From: an uncultured Oscillospiraceae bacterium
GTDB lineage: Bacteria; Bacillota; Clostridia; Oscillospirales; Oscillospiraceae
Assembly (NCBI GenBank): GCA_934636305.1
Contig: CAKUAM010000001.1
Span: 1-64,000, forward strand
Direction of reading: 5' to 3'
Length of the DNA stretch: 64,000 nt
The notes under the pieces were generated by a model, which had not been told where the DNA came from, made no database searches, and saw only the letters and a list, made by a program, of their open reading frames with translations. This document shows, piece after piece, positions 4,579-12,919 of this stretch; the first letter of the stretch is position 1, and every line of letters starts with the position of its first letter. Both the position numbers and the translations under genes were made by a program.

Positions 4579-6855
4579 ATGAACAGTCAGACCACCACCG
4601 CAAGCCCCCTGATGGAGATTGCCCAGCGTATCCGCGAGATGCGCCGTGTCACCGGCTTCACCGAGCAGCAGATGGCCGAAAAAACCGAGGTCAGCGTCGA
4701 ACAGTACAAGGCCTTTGAAACCGGCACTGTCGACCTCCCGTTCACCTTCCTGCACAAGTGCTCGCTGGCCTTCGGCATTGAGCTGACCGATCTTCTGGAA
4801 GGCCAGTCCGCCAAGCTCTCAAGCTACAGCGTCACACGAAAGGGCTGCGGCCTCATCACCGCCGCCGAGGACGGCATCACCATCCGCAACATGGCCGCCC
4901 TGTTCCGCCAGAAGCTGGCCACCCCATACTGGGTCACCTATCAGTATTCCGAGGAACTGCAGAACCAGCCCATCCACACCACCACCCACGGCGGCCAGGA
5001 ATTTGACCTGGTACTCAAGGGCACGCTGCGTGTGCGCGTCGGCGAACACGAGGAAACGCTCCACGAGGGCGACAGCATCTTCTACAAGAGCTCCTCTCCG
5101 CACGGCATGATCGCCGTCGGCGGTGAGGACTGCACGTTCCTTGCCATGATTATGGCCGGCACCGAGGAGGAACAGGCCATCATCGTCCGCCCGCGCGCCG
5201 TTGAAGAGGTCGAGCCTGAAAGCCTGCTGTGTTCCAAGTTCGTCCAGCCGGACGAAAACGAGGACGGCAGCCTGCGGCAGCTGCATTTCGCGCACACGGA
5301 CGAATTTAACTTTGCGTTCGACATTGTCGACGGCATCGCCCGACGCAGCCCGGATAAGCTTGCTATGCTGCATGTGGCAAACGATATGACCGAGCGGCGG
5401 TTCACCTTCAAGGACATGAAGGACGGTTCGAGCCAGGCCGCCAACTATTTCACATCGCTCGGCATCAAACGCGGCGACCGCGTTATGCTGGTTCTGAAGC
5501 GGCACTATCAGTTCTGGTTCGCAATCCTCGGCCTGCACAAGATCGGCGCCATCGCCATCCCGGCCACCAATCAGCTGCTGGCCCACGACTTTACCTACCG
5601 CTTCCAGGCAGCCGGTGTCAGCGCCATTGTCTGTACGGCTGATGGCGATACCGCCCATCAGGTCGATCTGGCCCTGCAGGAAACGAAGCTGTCCGTCACG
5701 AAAATCATCGCCAACGGCGCGCGCGATGGCTGGCACAATTTTGACGAAGAATACAAGCTGTTCTCCCGCCGCTATGTCCGTCAGGATGATGCACCCTGCG
5801 GCGACGACCCGATGCTCATGTTCTTTACTTCCGGTACAACCGGCTACCCGAAGATCGCCATGCACAGCTACAAATACGCGCTTGGCCATTTTGTAACGGC
5901 AAAGTACTGGCACTGGGTCCAGCCCGATGGCCTGCACTTCACCATCTCCGAAACCGGCTGGGGCAAAGCGCTCTGGGGCAAGCTCTACGGCCAGTGGCTG
6001 TGCGAAGGTGCAGTCTTTACCTATGATTTTGACCGCTTTGACGCCTCCAAAATTCTCCCCATGTTTGCCAAATACCACATCACGACGTTCTGTGCGCCTC
6101 CCACGATGTACCGCATGCTCATCAAGCAGGACCTGTCCCAGTACGACCTTTCCTCCATCCAGCACGCAACAACAGCCGGCGAAGCACTCAACCCGGAGGT
6201 GTTCTATCAGTTCCGCAAGTCGACCGGACTGCAGATCGCCGAGGGCTATGGTCAGACAGAAATGACACTTGGCATCGGCAATCTGACCGGCAATCTCATG
6301 AAGCCTGGCTCCATGGGCAAGCCTATCCCCGGCTACGGCATCGATCTGGTTGACCCGGACGGCAACCCCGTTGCAGACGGTGTCAACGGCGAGATCTGCA
6401 TCAAGACAAGCGGCGACCAGCTGCCCTGCGGCCTGTTCCTCGGCTACTATCAGGACAAGGAACGTACCGACGCCGTGTGGCACGATGGCTGGTATCACAC
6501 GGGTGATCTTGCCTGGCGCGATGAGGATGGCTTCTACTGGTATGTTGGCCGCGCGGACGACGTCATCAAATCGTCCGGCTACCGCATCGGGCCGTTTGAG
6601 ATTGAAAACGTCATCATGGAGCTTCCATATGTACTCGAGTGCGGCGTTTCCGCCGCCCCGGACGAGGTCCGCGGCCAGGTTGTCAAGGCATCCATCGTCC
6701 TCGTCCCCGGTAAAGAGGGCACAGAAGATCTGAAGAAGGAAATCCAGACCTACGTAAAGGAGCACACCGCACCGTATAAGTATCCGCGCATCGTCGTTTT
6801 CCGCGACGAGCTGCCCAAGACCATCAGCGGCAAAATCATCCGCAACCAGCTGTAA
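4579..6855 (+). CDS. HTH-cupin-acyl-CoA synthetase fusion (AMP-forming)
   Basis: 758 aa. Residues about 8-70 form an XRE-type helix-turn-helix (EMRRVTGFTEQQMAEKTEVS). Residues about 110-190 are a cupin (HTHGGQEFDLVLKGTLRVRV-like pattern, DSIFYKSSSPHG). Residues about 215-758 are an adenylate-forming synthetase: P-loop FFTSGTTGYPK near 414, GYGQTE near 557, YHTGDLAWRDEDG near 640, and the catalytic Lys in PKTISGKIIR near 747. It should activate a carboxylic acid to its CoA ester. SD GAGGAGGA supports the ATG at 4579. The T-box and the downstream 2-oxoacid oxidoreductase suggest a branched-chain or related acid as substrate. HTH-cupin is normally a regulator; here it may sense ligand allosterically or bind DNA. 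Confidence 0.85.
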   Translation: MNSQTTTASPLMEIAQRIREMRRVTGFTEQQMAEKTEVSVEQYKAFETGTVDLPFTFLHKCSLAFGIELTDLLEGQSAKLSSYSVTRKGCGLITAAEDGITIRNMAALFRQKLATPYWVTYQYSEELQNQPIHTTTHGGQEFDLVLKGTLRVRVGEHEETLHEGDSIFYKSSSPHGMIAVGGEDCTFLAMIMAGTEEEQAIIVRPRAVEEVEPESLLCSKFVQPDENEDGSLRQLHFAHTDEFNFAFDIVDGIARRSPDKLAMLHVANDMTERRFTFKDMKDGSSQAANYFTSLGIKRGDRVMLVLKRHYQFWFAILGLHKIGAIAIPATNQLLAHDFTYRFQAAGVSAIVCTADGDTAHQVDLALQETKLSVTKIIANGARDGWHNFDEEYKLFSRRYVRQDDAPCGDDPMLMFFTSGTTGYPKIAMHSYKYALGHFVTAKYWHWVQPDGLHFTISETGWGKALWGKLYGQWLCEGAVFTYDFDRFDASKILPMFAKYHITTFCAPPTMYRMLIKQDLSQYDLSSIQHATTAGEALNPEVFYQFRKSTGLQIAEGYGQTEMTLGIGNLTGNLMKPGSMGKPIPGYGIDLVDPDGNPVADGVNGEICIKTSGDQLPCGLFLGYYQDKERTDAVWHDGWYHTGDLAWRDEDGFYWYVGRADDVIKSSGYRIGPFEIENVIMELPYVLECGVSAAPDEVRGQVVKASIVLVPGKEGTEDLKKEIQTYVKEHTAPYKYPRIVVFRDELPKTISGKIIRNQL

Positions 6856-6867
6856 AAGGAGAACCGC

Positions 6868-7584
6868 ATGAGCCTCAAGCGCCTGACGCTGTTTGCCGGC
6901 CATTACGGCAGCGGCAAAACAAATATTGCACTCAATTACGCGCGCTTTCTGCACACACAGGGGCTGCCGGTCACCATTGCGGATCTCGACATCGTCAATC
7001 CCTATTTCCGCACAAAGGACAGCGAGGCCACGCTTCGTCAGGAAGGAATTTCTCTGATCTGTTCCCCGTTTGCAAATTCCAATCTTGACGTACCGGCCAT
7101 GCCGAAGGAAACATATGGTCTCATCAGCAGCCGCACGCAGTATGGCGTTCTCGATATCGGCGGCGACGACCGCGGCGCACTGGCACTTGGGCGCTACGTC
7201 CCCGAGATCTGCGAGGAAAATAACTATGACATGCTGCTGGTTATCAACCGTTCGCGTCCGCTGACCGCCACAGCTGACGATACCGCCGCGATCATGCGGG
7301 AGATTGAGTTCGCCTGCGGCCTGCCGTTTACCGGCATTGTCAACAACACCAACCTCGGCCAGCAGACCACAGCAGAGGATGTGCTGACCAGCATTCCTTA
7401 TGCTGAGGCTGTCAGCCGCATGACCGGTCTGCCGATCGTCATGACCTGTGCAGCAGAGGCCCTCTGCCCACAGCTGCAGGGAAGCGTCCCGGGATTGTTC
7501 CCGCTGCAGCTTCAGAAATTATATTATCAATTGATACAGGAGGCATCCCATGGCAAAACTTACCTTCCGGGAGGATCTGTGTAA
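6868..7584 (+). CDS. P-loop ATP-binding protein of the MinD/ParA/CobQ type
   Basis: 238 aa. Walker A variant GHYGSGKTN at residues 11-19, a DLDIVNPYFRT switch near 40-50 and VLDIGGDDRGA near 95, as in deviant-Walker ATPases. It sits between the synthetase and the oxidoreductase genes, 12 nt after the first; its last 35 bp overlap the ferredoxin gene, which suggests coupling. It may insert or deliver Fe-S clusters or act as a maturation ATPase, but no direct evidence defines its partner. Confidence 0.75.
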   Translation: MSLKRLTLFAGHYGSGKTNIALNYARFLHTQGLPVTIADLDIVNPYFRTKDSEATLRQEGISLICSPFANSNLDVPAMPKETYGLISSRTQYGVLDIGGDDRGALALGRYVPEICEENNYDMLLVINRSRPLTATADDTAAIMREIEFACGLPFTGIVNNTNLGQQTTAEDVLTSIPYAEAVSRMTGLPIVMTCAAEALCPQLQGSVPGLFPLQLQKLYYQLIQEASHGKTYLPGGSV

Positions 7585-7756
7585 GGGCTGCGGACTGTGC
7601 GTGAACGCATGTCCCAAGCAGCTCCTGACGCTGTCCAAAACCCGGCTCAACCAGAAGGGGCATACGCCCGTAGAATTGACCGATCCCGCGAGCTGCGTCG
7701 GCTGCGCCTTCTGCGCAACCATGTGCCCGGACTGTGTCATCACGGTTGAAAAATGA
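7550..7756 (+). CDS. 2-oxoacid:ferredoxin oxidoreductase, delta (ferredoxin) subunit
   Basis: 68 aa carrying two [4Fe-4S] motifs: CKGCGLCVNACP (residues 11-22) and CVGCAFCATMCPDC (about 47-60). It passes electrons between the catalytic subunits and ferredoxin. SD AGGAGG upstream. It begins inside the end of the P-loop gene. Confidence 0.88.
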   Translation: MAKLTFREDLCKGCGLCVNACPKQLLTLSKTRLNQKGHTPVELTDPASCVGCAFCATMCPDCVITVEK

Positions 7757-7770
7757 GAAAGGAGCGGACT

Positions 7771-8841
7771 ATGCAGGAAAAGGTACTTATGAAGGGCAAC
7801 GAGGCCATTGCAGAGGCAGCCATCCGCTGCGGCTGCAGACACTACCTCGGCTACCCCATTACCCCACAGACAGAGATTGCAGCCTACATGGCCAAGCGCA
7901 TGCCGAAGATCGGCGGCGTATTTCTGCAGGCAGAAAGCGAAATTGCCGCCATCAACATGGTCTATGGCGTCGCATCGACCGGCAAGCCGGCCATGACCTC
8001 CTCCTCAAGCCCCGGCATCGCGCTCAAATGTGAAGGCATTTCGTATCTTGCCGGCTGCGATCTTCCGGCGCTCATCGTCAATGTGCAGCGCGGCGGTCCT
8101 GGTCTGGGCGGCATTCAGCCGTCGCAGTCCGACTACTTTCTTGCCACACGCGGCCCCGGCCACGGTGATTTCCATGTACTGGTGCTTGCACCGGCATCTG
8201 TGCAGGAGATGGCGGATCTAACAGCAAAAGCCTTTGCGCTTGCCTTCCGCTACCGGATGCCCGCCATGCTGCTGGCCGACGGCACCATGGGTCAGATGAT
8301 GGAGCCCGTTGTCCTGCCCGAGCAGCAGCCGCTCAGCGCAGCGGCCCCGGCCTGGGCCACAACTGGCACCGGCTGCAGGCGCGAGCACAATATTGTCAAT
8401 TCCCTGTATCTGGCCCCGGCAGAGCTGGAGCAGAAAAATCTTGAGCGCTATGCGCGCTATGCAGAGATCGAGAAAAACGAGACAATGTGGGAGGAATTTA
8501 TGATGGATGACGCCGAGATTTGCGTCGTATCCACCGGCATCACCGCCCGCGTCTCGCGCAACGCAATCGTCGAGGCCCGGCGACAGGGTCTGAAGGTTGG
8601 CATGATCCGCCCGATCACGCTCTGGCCGTTCCCCAACGCGCCGCTGCTTGCCGCGGCGGACAAGGTCCGCAGCTTTATCTGTGTGGAGCTCAGCATGGGG
8701 CAGATGAAGCAGGATGTCGAGCTCGCCATCCGCTGCAAAAAGCCCGTGGATCTCTGCTGCCGCGTCGGCGGTATGATCCCGACGCCGGACGAGGTGCTCA
8801 CACACATTAAAAAGATGGCAGAAGGAGGAGAGGGCAGATGA
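7771..8841 (+). CDS. 2-oxoacid:ferredoxin oxidoreductase, alpha subunit (VorB/KorA type)
   Basis: 356 aa; ATG at 7771 chosen for the AAAGGAG 7 nt ahead. N-terminal half has the pyrimidine-type core ([27 protein letters not shown]), with [38 protein letters not shown] typical of the 2-oxoacid oxidoreductase alpha chain. C-terminal domain II follows ([21 protein letters not shown]). The set delta-alpha-beta-gamma matches 2-oxoisovalerate or 2-oxoglutarate oxidoreductases. Substrate choice cannot be read from sequence alone. Confidence 0.87.
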   Translation: MQEKVLMKGNEAIAEAAIRCGCRHYLGYPITPQTEIAAYMAKRMPKIGGVFLQAESEIAAINMVYGVASTGKPAMTSSSSPGIALKCEGISYLAGCDLPALIVNVQRGGPGLGGIQPSQSDYFLATRGPGHGDFHVLVLAPASVQEMADLTAKAFALAFRYRMPAMLLADGTMGQMMEPVVLPEQQPLSAAAPAWATTGTGCRREHNIVNSLYLAPAELEQKNLERYARYAEIEKNETMWEEFMMDDAEICVVSTGITARVSRNAIVEARRQGLKVGMIRPITLWPFPNAPLLAAADKVRSFICVELSMGQMKQDVELAIRCKKPVDLCCRVGGMIPTPDEVLTHIKKMAEGGEGR

Positions 8842-9587
8842 TCGTATTTGAAAAACCAAAGGCACTGACCGACGCCGTTCTGCATTATTGCCCAGGCTGT
8901 ACACACGGCATTGTTCACCGGCTTGTCGCAGAATGTATCGACGAGCTTGGTATTGAGGGAAAAACCATCGGCATTGCACCGGTTGGCTGCTCCGTCATGG
9001 CCTATAACTACTTCACCTGCGATATGATTGAGGCCGCGCATGGCCGTGCGCCCGCCGTTGCAACGGGTGTCAAGCGCTCTTTGCCGGATAACGTGGTCTT
9101 TACGTATCAGGGTGACGGTGACCTTGCCTCCATCGGTCTGTGCGAAACCGTCAGCGCTGCGTCCCGCGGAGAAAATATCACCGTCATCTTTATCAATAAC
9201 GCCATCTATGGTATGACCGGCGGCCAGATGGCCCCCACCAGCCTGCCTGGTCAGGTGACGCAGACGTCGCCTTATGGACGCGATGTAAAAACGCAGGGCT
9301 ATCCCATCCGCATCTGTGAGCTGCTGTCCACACTTGACGCGCCGGCCTATCTTTCCCGCGTGACAGTTAACAGCGTCAAGCATGTCAGGCAGGCTAAGGC
9401 CAGCATCAAGAAGGCCTTTCAGAACCAGCTTGACGGCAAGGGCTTCTCGCTCGTTGAGGTGCTCTCCTCGTGCCCGACAAACTGGGGGCTTACCCCGCAG
9501 AAGGCGCTTGCGTGGATTGACGAGAAAATGATCCCGTATTACCCGCTCGGGGTATACCGCGATAAGGATAAGGATAAGGAGGACTGA
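8838..9587 (+). CDS. 2-oxoacid:ferredoxin oxidoreductase, beta (TPP) subunit
   Basis: 249 aa. CPGCTHG near residue 18 and the TPP-binding GDGDLASIG followed by [19 protein letters not shown] near 90-125. Binds thiamine diphosphate and Mg. Start overlaps the alpha stop (ATGA). The C-terminus has a run of Lys-Asp (RDKDKDKED), probably disordered. Confidence 0.88.
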   Translation: MIVFEKPKALTDAVLHYCPGCTHGIVHRLVAECIDELGIEGKTIGIAPVGCSVMAYNYFTCDMIEAAHGRAPAVATGVKRSLPDNVVFTYQGDGDLASIGLCETVSAASRGENITVIFINNAIYGMTGGQMAPTSLPGQVTQTSPYGRDVKTQGYPIRICELLSTLDAPAYLSRVTVNSVKHVRQAKASIKKAFQNQLDGKGFSLVEVLSSCPTNWGLTPQKALAWIDEKMIPYYPLGVYRDKDKDKED

Positions 9588-9590
9588 GCC

Positions 9591-10193
9591 ATGGCAGAAT
9601 ATCAGATCGTCATTGCTGGCTTCGGCGGGCAGGGCGTGCTCTTTTCCGGCAAGGTTCTGGCCTATGCCGGCCTTCTTGAGAACCGGGAGCTCAGCTGGCT
9701 GCCGTCCTACGGCCCGGAAATGCGCGGCGGCACAGCTAACTGTAATGTCATTCTTTCCGATGTGCCGGTCGGCTCCCCCATCGTACAAACCCCGAACGTG
9801 CTGATGGTGATGAACAACCCCTCCCTCGATAAATACGAGGACACAGTTGTCCCCGGCGGCAGGATCTTCATCGATTCCACGCTTGTCCCGCGCAAGATCC
9901 GCCGCACCGATGTGGAAGCTTATTATATTCCCGCAACAAAGCTGGCCTGCGACATAGGCATGCCCACGCTTGCCAACATGCTTCTGCTTGGCGCGCTGGT
10001 TGAACGGACAGGCTGCGTCAGCTTTGATTCCATCGTCCCCGCACTGCATAAGGTCATTCCGGCACGGAAGGCCGACCTGTTTGATGCAAATATACAGGCA
10101 GTGCAGGCAGGCCGGGAATATCAGAAGTACCGCGCCGTTTCCGGGGATTTTCCCGGGATACAGGCTGGACTTATGTGCCTGTTTGGTTTATAA
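9591..10193 (+). CDS. 2-oxoacid:ferredoxin oxidoreductase, gamma subunit
   Basis: 200 aa. IAGFGGQGVLFSGKVLAYAGL (residues 8-28) and SYGPEMRGGTANCNVILSD (about 40-58) are hallmarks of the POR/KOR gamma domain. Three nt after the beta gene. Completes a four-subunit enzyme. Followed by the terminator 10209-10238. Confidence 0.88.
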   Translation: MAEYQIVIAGFGGQGVLFSGKVLAYAGLLENRELSWLPSYGPEMRGGTANCNVILSDVPVGSPIVQTPNVLMVMNNPSLDKYEDTVVPGGRIFIDSTLVPRKIRRTDVEAYYIPATKLACDIGMPTLANMLLLGALVERTGCVSFDSIVPALHKVIPARKADLFDANIQAVQAGREYQKYRAVSGDFPGIQAGLMCLFGL

Positions 10194-10208
10194 TTGAATC
10201 GGCATACC

Positions 10209-10238
10209 AGCAGGGACGCCACAGGCGTCCCTGCTTTT
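10209..10238 (+). terminator. Rho-independent terminator after the oxidoreductase operon
   Basis: AGCAGGGACGCC (10209-10220), loop ACA, GGCGTCCCTGCT (10224-10235), then TTT. It separates the T-box operon from metY. No clear promoter was seen between it and metY (24 bp), so metY may depend on read-through. Confidence 0.75.
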
Positions 10239-10261
10239 CATATGAGAAAGGAGCATCTCAC

Positions 10262-11539
10262 ATGGCAGATCAGGGACTCGGTACCAGATGTGTGCAGGCC
10301 GGCTACAGCCCGGCAAACGGCGAACCACGCCAGATCCCCATTATTCAGAGTACAACATTTAAATATGCAAGCAGCAGCGACATGGGCAAGCTGTTTGACC
10401 TGGAGGCAGACGGTTATTTCTATTCGCGCCTGCAGAATCCGACCAACGATATGGTCGCAGCCAAAATTGCCGCGCTCGAGGGCGGCAGCGCAGCCATGCT
10501 GACCTCCTCCGGCCAGGCCGCAACGTTCTATGCTGTATTCAATATTGTCGGCTGCGGCGACCATCTGGTCAGCTCATCCAGCATTTACGGCGGCAGCTAC
10601 AATCTGTTTGCCGTCACCATGAAGCGTATGGGCGTGGACGTCACCTTTATCGATCCCGACGCCTCGCCAGAGGAGCTGGACGCTGCCTTCCGCCCGAATA
10701 CCAAGGCCATGTTCGGTGAAACAATCGCCAACCCGGCCCTGACAGTTCTGGATATTGAAAAATTCGCCGCGGCGGCGCATCGCCACGGTGTCCCCCTGAT
10801 CCTCGACAATACCTTTGCCACGCCGATCAACTGCCGCCCGTTCGAATGGGGCGCAGACATTGTCACGCACTCCACAACCAAATACATGGATGGCCACGCC
10901 GGAGCGCTTGGCGGCTGCATCGTCGACTCCGGCCGCTTCGACTGGCCAAAATACCCCGACAGGTTTCCTGGCCTGTGCACGCCGGATGAGAGCTATCACG
11001 GTGTTACCTATACCGAACGCTTTGGTCTTGCCGGCGCATTTATCACCAAGGCAACCGCGCAGCTGATGCGCGACCTTGGCTCGGCGCAGTCCCCACAGAG
11101 CGCATACTATTTAAATCTCGGTCTTGAGAGCCTGCATGTACGCGTCCGCCGGCACTGCGAAACCGCGCAGAGCGTTGCAGAATTTCTGCAGCAGCACGAA
11201 AGGGTCTCGTGGGTGCAGTATTGTGGCTTGCCCGGTGATAAATATTACGCGCTGGGGCAGAAATATCTGCCGCACGGCTCCTGCGGCGTCGTAAGCTTCG
11301 GCGTCAAGGGCGGGCGGGCTGCCGCGGAGGACTTCATGGGCAGACTGAAAATTGCCGCCATTGAAACGCATGTTGCCGACGCACGCACCTGCTGCCTGCA
11401 TCCGGCCAGCTCCACGCACCGGCAGATGAGTACTCAGGAGCTTCTGGCAGCCGGCGTCAGCGAGGATCTTGTCCGTTATTCCTGCGGTCTGGAGGATGCG
11501 GACGATCTGATTGCCGATCTTGCCCAGGCGCTCGGCTGA
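10262..11539 (+). CDS. metY: O-acetylhomoserine aminocarboxypropyltransferase (sulfhydrylase)
   Basis: 425 aa PLP enzyme of the Cys/Met metabolism family. It makes homocysteine from O-acetylhomoserine and sulfide. [10 protein letters not shown] at the start, [15 protein letters not shown] near 80, and [15 protein letters not shown] near 203 with the PLP-binding Lys. SD AAAGGAG 8 nt before ATG 10262. The next gene, metA, supplies the substrate, so the two form a direct-sulfhydrylation route to methionine. No SAM riboswitch or Met T-box is visible ahead of it. Confidence 0.88.
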   Translation: MADQGLGTRCVQAGYSPANGEPRQIPIIQSTTFKYASSSDMGKLFDLEADGYFYSRLQNPTNDMVAAKIAALEGGSAAMLTSSGQAATFYAVFNIVGCGDHLVSSSSIYGGSYNLFAVTMKRMGVDVTFIDPDASPEELDAAFRPNTKAMFGETIANPALTVLDIEKFAAAAHRHGVPLILDNTFATPINCRPFEWGADIVTHSTTKYMDGHAGALGGCIVDSGRFDWPKYPDRFPGLCTPDESYHGVTYTERFGLAGAFITKATAQLMRDLGSAQSPQSAYYLNLGLESLHVRVRRHCETAQSVAEFLQQHERVSWVQYCGLPGDKYYALGQKYLPHGSCGVVSFGVKGGRAAAEDFMGRLKIAAIETHVADARTCCLHPASSTHRQMSTQELLAAGVSEDLVRYSCGLEDADDLIADLAQALG

Positions 11540-11574
11540 TTTTCTCAGGTTTAATTGGAAAGGAACGACTCTCC

Positions 11575-12498
11575 ATGCCCATTATGATCCCCAATGGTCT
11601 GCCGGCCGCACAGACGCTGGCAGAGGAAAACATCTTTGTTATGAATGAGCAGCGCGCCGTCACACAGGACATCCGCCCGCTGCAGATTCTTGTGCTCAAT
11701 CTCATGCCCACAAAGATCGCTACAGAAACGCAGCTGTCCCGGCTGCTGGGCAATACGCCGCTGCAGGTCGAACTGGAGCTCATCCACACCGGCACACATG
11801 AATCCAAAAACACCTCGCGGGAGCATCTGATCAAATTCTATAAAACCTTCGAGGATGTGAAGGACCGCTGGTTCGACGGCCTTATCATCACCGGCGCGCC
11901 GGTGGAGCAGATGCCGTTTGAGCAGGTGGAATACTGGCAGGAGCTCTGCCAGATCATGGAGTGGAGCCGCACGCATGTGCACAGCACCTTCCACATCTGC
12001 TGGGGCGCGCAGGCCGGCCTCTACTATCACTACGGCATCCAGAAGCACCCTCTGCCGGAAAAGCTGTTCGGCGTATACCCGCATAAGGTTGAGCGGCGTT
12101 CTTCCATGCTCATGCGCGGCTTTGACGATACGTTCATGGTGCCGCATTCACGGCACACGACAGTCCTGCGTGAGGATATCGAGCGCTGCAGCAAGCTCAA
12201 GATTCTTGCCTCCTCTGCACAGGCCGGTGTCTATGCCATGGCGACAGAGGGCGGCCGCCAGATCTTTATCACCGGGCATTCGGAATACGACCCGGAAACG
12301 CTGCAGACTGAATATCTGCGCGACAAAAACGCGGGACTGCCCATCCATGTGCCGGAGAATTACTATCCGAACGATGACGATACGCAGCCGCCCATGGTCA
12401 CCTGGCGCAGCCACGCCAATCTGCTGTATCAGAACTGGCTGAACTACTTTGTCTATCAGACCACCCCGTTCGAGCTCAGCTCAATCCGCCCTGTATAA
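11575..12498 (+). CDS. metA: Homoserine O-acyltransferase MetA
   Basis: 307 aa, full length for Met[12 protein letters not shown] at the start, [16 protein letters not shown] near 105, and the nucleophile Cys in [19 protein letters not shown] near 142. The [13 protein letters not shown] block near 240 contains the catalytic His/Glu region. Clostridial MetA enzymes usually use acetyl-CoA, which agrees with metY upstream. SD GGAAAGGA. 35 bp separate it from metY. Confidence 0.88.
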   Translation: MPIMIPNGLPAAQTLAEENIFVMNEQRAVTQDIRPLQILVLNLMPTKIATETQLSRLLGNTPLQVELELIHTGTHESKNTSREHLIKFYKTFEDVKDRWFDGLIITGAPVEQMPFEQVEYWQELCQIMEWSRTHVHSTFHICWGAQAGLYYHYGIQKHPLPEKLFGVYPHKVERRSSMLMRGFDDTFMVPHSRHTTVLREDIERCSKLKILASSAQAGVYAMATEGGRQIFITGHSEYDPETLQTEYLRDKNAGLPIHVPENYYPNDDDTQPPMVTWRSHANLLYQNWLNYFVYQTTPFELSSIRPV

Positions 12499-12527
12499 CA
12501 GGCCCGGTTTTTCAGAAGTGGTTTCCC

Positions 12528-12605
12528 ATGCGCCGAAAGGACAGAGAAATCACAGATTCCCAGGAAATTTTCAACATTCTGCAGCGCTGCAACACCCTAA
12601 GCACA
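12528..12605 (+). pseudogene. N-terminal remnant of a pyridoxamine-phosphate-oxidase-like flavoprotein
   Basis: The first 23 or so codons read MRRKDREITDSQEIFNILQR plus C, the typical N-terminus of the NimA-like PNPOx family. The similarity then stops, and a repeat-rich element begins some 60 bp later. No SD stands before the ATG. Probably the stump of a gene destroyed by insertion or deletion. Confidence 0.5.
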
Positions 12606-12666
12606 CTTTCCGGCAAGCATAACCTCCCGGAAGCGCGAAACAGTCACATAACCACCGGCACTGCTG

Positions 12667-12841
12667 GTGTCTCAGCGTGTCGAAAAAATCTTTTCGCCCC
12701 GCTGAGACAGTTTTCCGAACTTTGAAAAAGTTCGAAAAACTGGTTGATTGAACGCGAAGGGGGCTCTTTGCCCCCTTCACTCTTCCCCTGCTGCTCTGTA
12801 TTCCAACTCCTTTTCGTAGTTTTTTGACAGTCTCAACCACC
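12667..12841. repeat. MITE-like hairpin-rich repeat
   Basis: Related ends in inverted orientation (GTCTCAGCGTGTCGAAAAAA on the left; TTTTTTGACAGTCTCAACC on the right), each next to an ACCACCGGCA copy (12652 and 12836 regions). Inside are stacked hairpins: CGAACTT/AAGTTCG near 12717-12735 and GAAGGGGGC/GCCCCCTTC near 12759-12781. A 91-codon minus reading frame across it is an artefact. A non-autonomous element is likely; it lies directly after the PNPOx remnant. Confidence 0.5.
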
Positions 12842-12870
12842 GGCATTGCCGGTGGTTTTCTGTATACAAT

Positions 12871-12909
12871 AAAAGCTGCCCGGCAGGCTCAGCCTGCCGG
12901 GCAGCTTTT
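12871..12909. terminator. Bidirectional terminator downstream of thrS
   Basis: AAAAGCTGCCCGGCAGGCT (12871-12889) and its perfect complement (12891-12909), 19 bp with A-tract on one side and T-tract on the other. It ends thrS on the minus strand. Confidence 0.85.
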
Positions 12910-12919
12910 GTGTCCTGGC

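Noticed and set aside
4819-6954. 711-codon minus-strand frame
   Set aside because: Exact antisense of the acyl-CoA synthetase; long antisense frames are common in this GC-rich genome. No domain or SD supports it.
8457-10049. 530-codon minus-strand frame
   Set aside because: Antisense shadow of the oxidoreductase alpha/beta/gamma genes.
10194-10262. SAM riboswitch or Met T-box ahead of metY
   Set aside because: The interval is only 68 bp and is filled by a terminator hairpin and the SD.
12571-12846. 91-codon minus-strand frame
   Set aside because: Translation of the hairpin-rich repeat, no SD and no conserved protein features.
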